Source of the DNA: Chromatiales bacterium
GTDB taxonomy: Bacteria; Pseudomonadota; Gammaproteobacteria; UBA6429
Direction: 5' to 3'
Assembly (NCBI GenBank): GCA_027076405.1
Contig: JALTJN010000041.1
Location: 1 to 8,005, forward strand
DNA length: 8,005 bases
Shown here: piece after piece, positions 5,226 to 8,005 of the stretch
Position numbering within the stretch: the first letter of the stretch is position 1
How the letters are laid out: each line of letters begins with the position of its first letter
The notes under the pieces: model-generated
What the model saw: only the letters and a program-made list of their open reading frames with translations
Databases searched by the model: none
Told to the model about the DNA's origin: nothing
Made by a program: the position numbers and the translations under genes

Positions 5226-6309
5226 GTTATTTAAACCATATATGGCAAAATCCGCGCTTCCTATGGTAGAAAAGGTATTATATAGTGGGAATTTAACACA
5301 AGGACAACAATGCGCAAAATATGAGGAAGCTCTACAAGATTATATGGGCCATCCTTATGCTGCTGCGGTTAATTCGGGTACTTCGGCTCTACATTTAGCC
5401 TTGTATTATTTGAAAGAAAAATATGGGTGGTCCAATCCAGAAGCTATTAGTACGCCATTGACTTGTGCGGCCACCAATATGCCCATTCATCTAAATGGTT
5501 ATACTATAAAGTGGGCAGACATAGATGATAGTTATAATATTAGTCTAGATAGTATATGGGAAAATCTTAATGAAAATACTAAAGTAATAGTGATAGTTCA
5601 TTGGGGTGGTATACCAATAGATTACGAAAAGCTAAATGATCTAGTTTTGGCATGGCCGCGTCCTTTGTTTGTTATAGAGGACTGTGCTCATGCGTGGGGA
5701 TCAAAATACAATGGAATGTTTCTTTCTGCTCAACATCAAGAATTTTGGAAATGTTATAGCACTCAAGCTATAAAAACCTTGACAACTGGTGATGGTGGCG
5801 TTATTTGTAGTCCAAACAAAGAAGCAAATTCAGCTATTAGAAAGCTCAGATGGTTTGGTTTAGATAGAGATAATAACCAGACATTTAGGAGCGCGCAAGA
5901 TATTGAGATGGCTGGATGGAAATTTCATATGAACGATATAGCCGCGACCATTGGTTTGGCTAATTTACGCCATGTTGATGATTTGGTTAATAAGCAAAGA
6001 GATATTGCGGCTTATTATAATGAGAATCTTAAATTCCCTACTCCTATATTTCGTGGGTCACCATCTTGGTGGCTATATACGCTAACAGTAGATGATAATC
6101 AGCGATTTATGGAATATATGAGAAATAAAGGTATACAAACCAGTACCGTACATACTAGGAACGATAGACTTACGTGTTTTAGACAGTATCAGTCTAGTAA
6201 TTTGCCTAATATGGATAGATTACAAGATAGAATGGTGTGTATACCATGTGGTTTTTGGCTTACTGATACTGATGTAGAATATATAGTGAATGTAATTAAT
6301 GAATACTAA
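5218..6309 (+). CDS. DegT/DnrJ/EryC1/StrS family PLP-dependent sugar aminotransferase
   Basis: This 363-residue protein is of normal length for the family. It would transfer an amino group, usually from glutamate, to a keto-deoxy nucleotide sugar. Visible landmarks are SGNLTQGQ near residue 23 and the phosphate-binding NSGTSALHLAL at 52-62. STPLTCAATNMPI follows. EDCAHAWG (154-161) includes D155, which contacts the pyridine nitrogen, and H158. K186 in STQAIKTLTTGDGG is the Schiff-base lysine. A late VHTRND segment (about 308-313) resembles the substrate-site region of relatives. All key residues are present, so it should be active. It overlaps its neighbours on both sides (8 and 11 bases). 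With the acetyltransferase and the RmlB-like enzyme downstream it fits a pathway to a 3- or 4-amino-deoxy sugar. Which carbon is aminated cannot be decided. Confidence 0.92.
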   Translation: MIRLFKPYMAKSALPMVEKVLYSGNLTQGQQCAKYEEALQDYMGHPYAAAVNSGTSALHLALYYLKEKYGWSNPEAISTPLTCAATNMPIHLNGYTIKWADIDDSYNISLDSIWENLNENTKVIVIVHWGGIPIDYEKLNDLVLAWPRPLFVIEDCAHAWGSKYNGMFLSAQHQEFWKCYSTQAIKTLTTGDGGVICSPNKEANSAIRKLRWFGLDRDNNQTFRSAQDIEMAGWKFHMNDIAATIGLANLRHVDDLVNKQRDIAAYYNENLKFPTPIFRGSPSWWLYTLTVDDNQRFMEYMRNKGIQTSTVHTRNDRLTCFRQYQSSNLPNMDRLQDRMVCIPCGFWLTDTDVEYIVNVINEY

Positions 6310-6814
6310 TTCTGATTTTTCTTTTTACAAGGCCGATATTACTGACGCTCAATTTATACATAGCGTTAGAAACGATGATTTAACTAGATATGTATTACAT
6401 AATGGTACTAAATTTAATCTCACAGATACACAAAAATGGTTAGCTTCTCTTCCTTCTACGTCTGAACGTTGGGTATGTTGTTATCAGTCAATTCCAGTTG
6501 GAGTAGCTAGGATAGACCAAATTAACAATATATATAATACATGTTCTGCTGGTTTAGATATACATGTAGATCATCGTGGTAAGCATTATGCTGTTCCAAT
6601 ATGGACAATGATGTTAGATGAGCTATTCTTAGTTCGAAATATGTATTTAGTATGGCTTGAAGTTTTGCAGTTTAATTCTAAAGCACTTAATATATATTAC
6701 AAATTAGGCTTTAGACAAGAAGGCGTATTGCGTGATCGTGTCGTCCGCTATGGTAGGCGCATAAACTCAATAATTATGTCTATTAAACAAAACGAGTGGT
6801 TGAAACGTGACTAA
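6299..6814 (+). CDS. GNAT family N-acetyltransferase, probably acting on an amino sugar
   Basis: This 171-residue protein matches the RimJ/RimL-like branch of GNAT enzymes, which move an acetyl group from acetyl-CoA to an amine. The N-terminal substrate region includes HSVRNDDLTRYVL (21-33). HRGKHYA at 92-98 is the pyrophosphate-binding loop in place of the usual (Q/R)xxGxG/A. The C-terminal part has the typical LEVLQFNSKALNIYYKLGF (120-138) followed by REGVLRD-like EGVLRD. PseH-type acetyltransferases in amino-sugar pathways share this layout. Directly after the aminotransferase gene, with an 11-base overlap, the likely substrate is the amino sugar made by that enzyme (inference from context). 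The start has no clear ribosome site, so translation is probably coupled. Action on another amine, such as a protein N terminus, cannot be excluded. Confidence 0.85.
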   Translation: MNTNSDFSFYKADITDAQFIHSVRNDDLTRYVLHNGTKFNLTDTQKWLASLPSTSERWVCCYQSIPVGVARIDQINNIYNTCSAGLDIHVDHRGKHYAVPIWTMMLDELFLVRNMYLVWLEVLQFNSKALNIYYKLGFRQEGVLRDRVVRYGRRINSIIMSIKQNEWLKRD

Positions 6815-7799
6815 TGTTTTAGTAACTGGTGGTGCTGGATTTATAGGTCACCACCTAATACAACATATTTTTATAAATACTGATTGGAACATAGTATGTC
6901 TGGATAGATTGGACACTTCTGGTAATCTGAATAGACTAGCAGAAATAATAGATAATAGAGAAGACTATAAGAAACGTTTTAAGTTTGTATATCATGATTT
7001 GAGAGCCGAAATAAACTCACAACTGGCCAAACAAATAGGAAATCCTAGTCATATTTTTCATTTGGCCGCATCTTCCCATGTTGAACGTAGCATTGAAAAC
7101 CCGCTAGAATTTGTATATGATAATGTTGTTGGTACTACTAATTTACTAAATTACTGTAGGCAGTTAGATAACTTGGATTACATCCAAATTTTTAGTACAG
7201 ACGAGGTTTTTGGAGATGCACCAGAAGGAACGGCGTATTCTGAATGGGACAGACACTATCCTAAAAATCCATATTCAGCCAGTAAGAGTGGTGCAGAAGC
7301 AATAAGTATATCATTTTATAATACATATAAGTTGCCAATAGTAATTAGTAATTGTATGAACGTTATTGGTGAACGACAACATCCAGAAAAATTCCTACCA
7401 AAATGTATAAATATGGTTAAAAGAGGGGAAACTATATATATACATTCATATCCTGGTGGTAAAAAAGCTGGTACAAGATTTTATGTTCATGCTAGAAATG
7501 TATCTGATGTTACATTATTTTTGTCCCAAAATGCTACTATAGGAGAAAAGTATAATTTTGTAGGACAACAAGAAGTATCTAATTTGGAACTTGCACAATT
7601 TGTAGCTAAAGTTCTTAATAAACCACTAATATATAAAATGGTGGACTTTCATAGTAATAGACCAGGACACGATTTACGATACGCTCTAAAAGATAATAAA
7701 TTGGGGCCAATGGGATATAAATATCCCGTTGAATTTTGGGAATCTTTAGAACGTACTATATTGTGGACAATAAATAATCCTAGATGGCTGGTGGAGTAA
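6807..7799 (+). CDS. NAD-dependent nucleotide-sugar 4,6-dehydratase/epimerase (RmlB-like, extended SDR)
   Basis: The start is GTG at 6807, overlapping the previous gene by 8 bases; GAGTGG at 6794-6799 is a modest ribosome site. The 330-residue protein has TGGAGFIG at 7-14, the NAD(P)-binding glycine motif of extended short-chain dehydrogenases. The LAASSHVERS segment is characteristic of the dTDP-glucose 4,6-dehydratase group. STDEVFG follows, with T131-D132-E133, the acid/base pair used for dehydration. YSASK, with catalytic Y156 and K160, completes the set. These features favour a 4,6-dehydratase making a 4-keto-6-deoxy sugar over a simple 4-epimerase. That keto sugar, possibly after isomerisation, would be the substrate of the aminotransferase in this locus. 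The nucleotide (dTDP, UDP, GDP) is not readable from the sequence. Confidence 0.9.
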   Translation: MTNVLVTGGAGFIGHHLIQHIFINTDWNIVCLDRLDTSGNLNRLAEIIDNREDYKKRFKFVYHDLRAEINSQLAKQIGNPSHIFHLAASSHVERSIENPLEFVYDNVVGTTNLLNYCRQLDNLDYIQIFSTDEVFGDAPEGTAYSEWDRHYPKNPYSASKSGAEAISISFYNTYKLPIVISNCMNVIGERQHPEKFLPKCINMVKRGETIYIHSYPGGKKAGTRFYVHARNVSDVTLFLSQNATIGEKYNFVGQQEVSNLELAQFVAKVLNKPLIYKMVDFHSNRPGHDLRYALKDNKLGPMGYKYPVEFWESLERTILWTINNPRWLVE

Positions 7800-7800
7800 T

Positions 7801-8005
7801 ATGTCTCATAAAACATTATGCGGTGCCGTACAGTCTAAATTTTGGGGTGAAACACAGTGTATATTTGTCGGTCCAACATCAGAAGTACACTACCTAAGTA
7901 TCAAAAAGGGCGGGTATTGTTCAGAACATAAACACAACCACAAATGGAATAGATTTTTTGTTATTAGCGGATCGTTAAAAGTTATTATTTTTCGTCCTAA
8001 TGGAC
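7801..8005 (+). CDS. Cupin-domain protein, N-terminal part (runs off the right edge)
   Basis: An ATG two bases after the dehydratase stop opens a frame that continues to the window end without a stop, giving 68 residues. TGGAG at 7792-7796 is a ribosome site at short spacing. The translation includes SKFWGETQCIFVG, then KKGGYCSEHKHNHKWNRFF and VISGSLKVIIF. The G-x(3-5)-HxH...G pattern is cupin motif 1, the metal-binding beta-barrel signature. The FWGET opening resembles small cupins related to the mannose-6-phosphate isomerase C-terminal domain. In this setting it could be a sugar-phosphate isomerase or, less likely on sequence, a 3,4-ketoisomerase feeding the aminotransferase. The second cupin motif lies beyond the window. 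Confidence 0.8.
   Translation, partial: MSHKTLCGAVQSKFWGETQCIFVGPTSEVHYLSIKKGGYCSEHKHNHKWNRFFVISGSLKVIIFRPNG

Noticed and set aside
5779..5807. TTGACA inside the aminotransferase gene
   Set aside because: The hexamer 17 bases downstream is TATTTG, a poor -10, and the sequence encodes the conserved KTLTTGDGG region.
6872..6879. TATAAATA, resembling a T4-type late promoter, also at 7716-7723
   Set aside because: Both are inside the dehydratase coding sequence, in AT-rich DNA, with no gene starting just downstream; chance occurrence is likely.
7712..7727. Inverted repeat GGGATAT-AA-ATATCCC
   Set aside because: It lies within conserved coding sequence, has only a two-base centre and no T-tract, and is not near a start, so a regulatory role is not supported.
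1..8005. tRNA genes, CRISPR arrays, insertion sequences, attachment sites and long direct repeats
   Set aside because: Reading both strands gave no cloverleaf, spaced repeat array, transposase or terminal inverted repeat that I could support.

Overview
The window is AT-rich and densely coding, with every gene on the + strand. Genes overlap or are spaced tightly, Shine-Dalgarno sites are clear, promoters are of the sigma70 consensus type and intrinsic terminators are strong. This organisation suits a bacterial virus with a large genome (inference). The TROVE/Ro60-like protein, the nucleotide-sugar/glycosyltransferase block and several small unrecognised proteins also fit such a genome. No hallmark virus gene (terminase, capsid, portal, tail, polymerase) lies in the window, so a bacterial chromosome or plasmid remains possible. 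The C-terminal heme domain of the first gene resembles the cytochrome c modules of Planctomycetes, a weak hint about the host or source lineage.

The window divides into three transcription blocks. Block 1 (about 28-1540) starts at a consensus -10 box. It encodes an exported single-heme c-type cytochrome, an exported Arg/Val-rich protein and a 112-residue unrecognised protein, and ends in a GNRA-loop terminator. Block 2 (1551-3523) starts at a near-perfect sigma70 promoter just downstream of that terminator. It encodes an 81-residue unrecognised protein and a full-length TROVE plus von Willebrand A (Ro60/Rsr-like) protein, then ends in a second terminator. Block 3 (3539 to beyond the right edge) is a surface-sugar locus: a DxD glycosyltransferase, a small coiled-coil protein, a second glycosyltransferase-like protein, a DegT-type sugar aminotransferase, a GNAT acetyltransferase, an RmlB-type NAD-dependent dehydratase and the start of a cupin.

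In block 3 the dehydratase, aminotransferase and acetyltransferase together form a plausible route from an NDP-hexose to an N-acetylated amino-deoxy sugar. The two glycosyltransferases could add that sugar or others to a glycan. Most of these genes overlap by 4-11 bases, which suggests translational coupling. The most unusual parts are the paired exported proteins in block 1, which share a GFGRIV...VVE signature, and the Ro60-like gene with its small partner and no recognisable Y RNA nearby. No stretch longer than 300 bases lacks a gene; the longest gap, 1472-1607, holds a terminator and a promoter.
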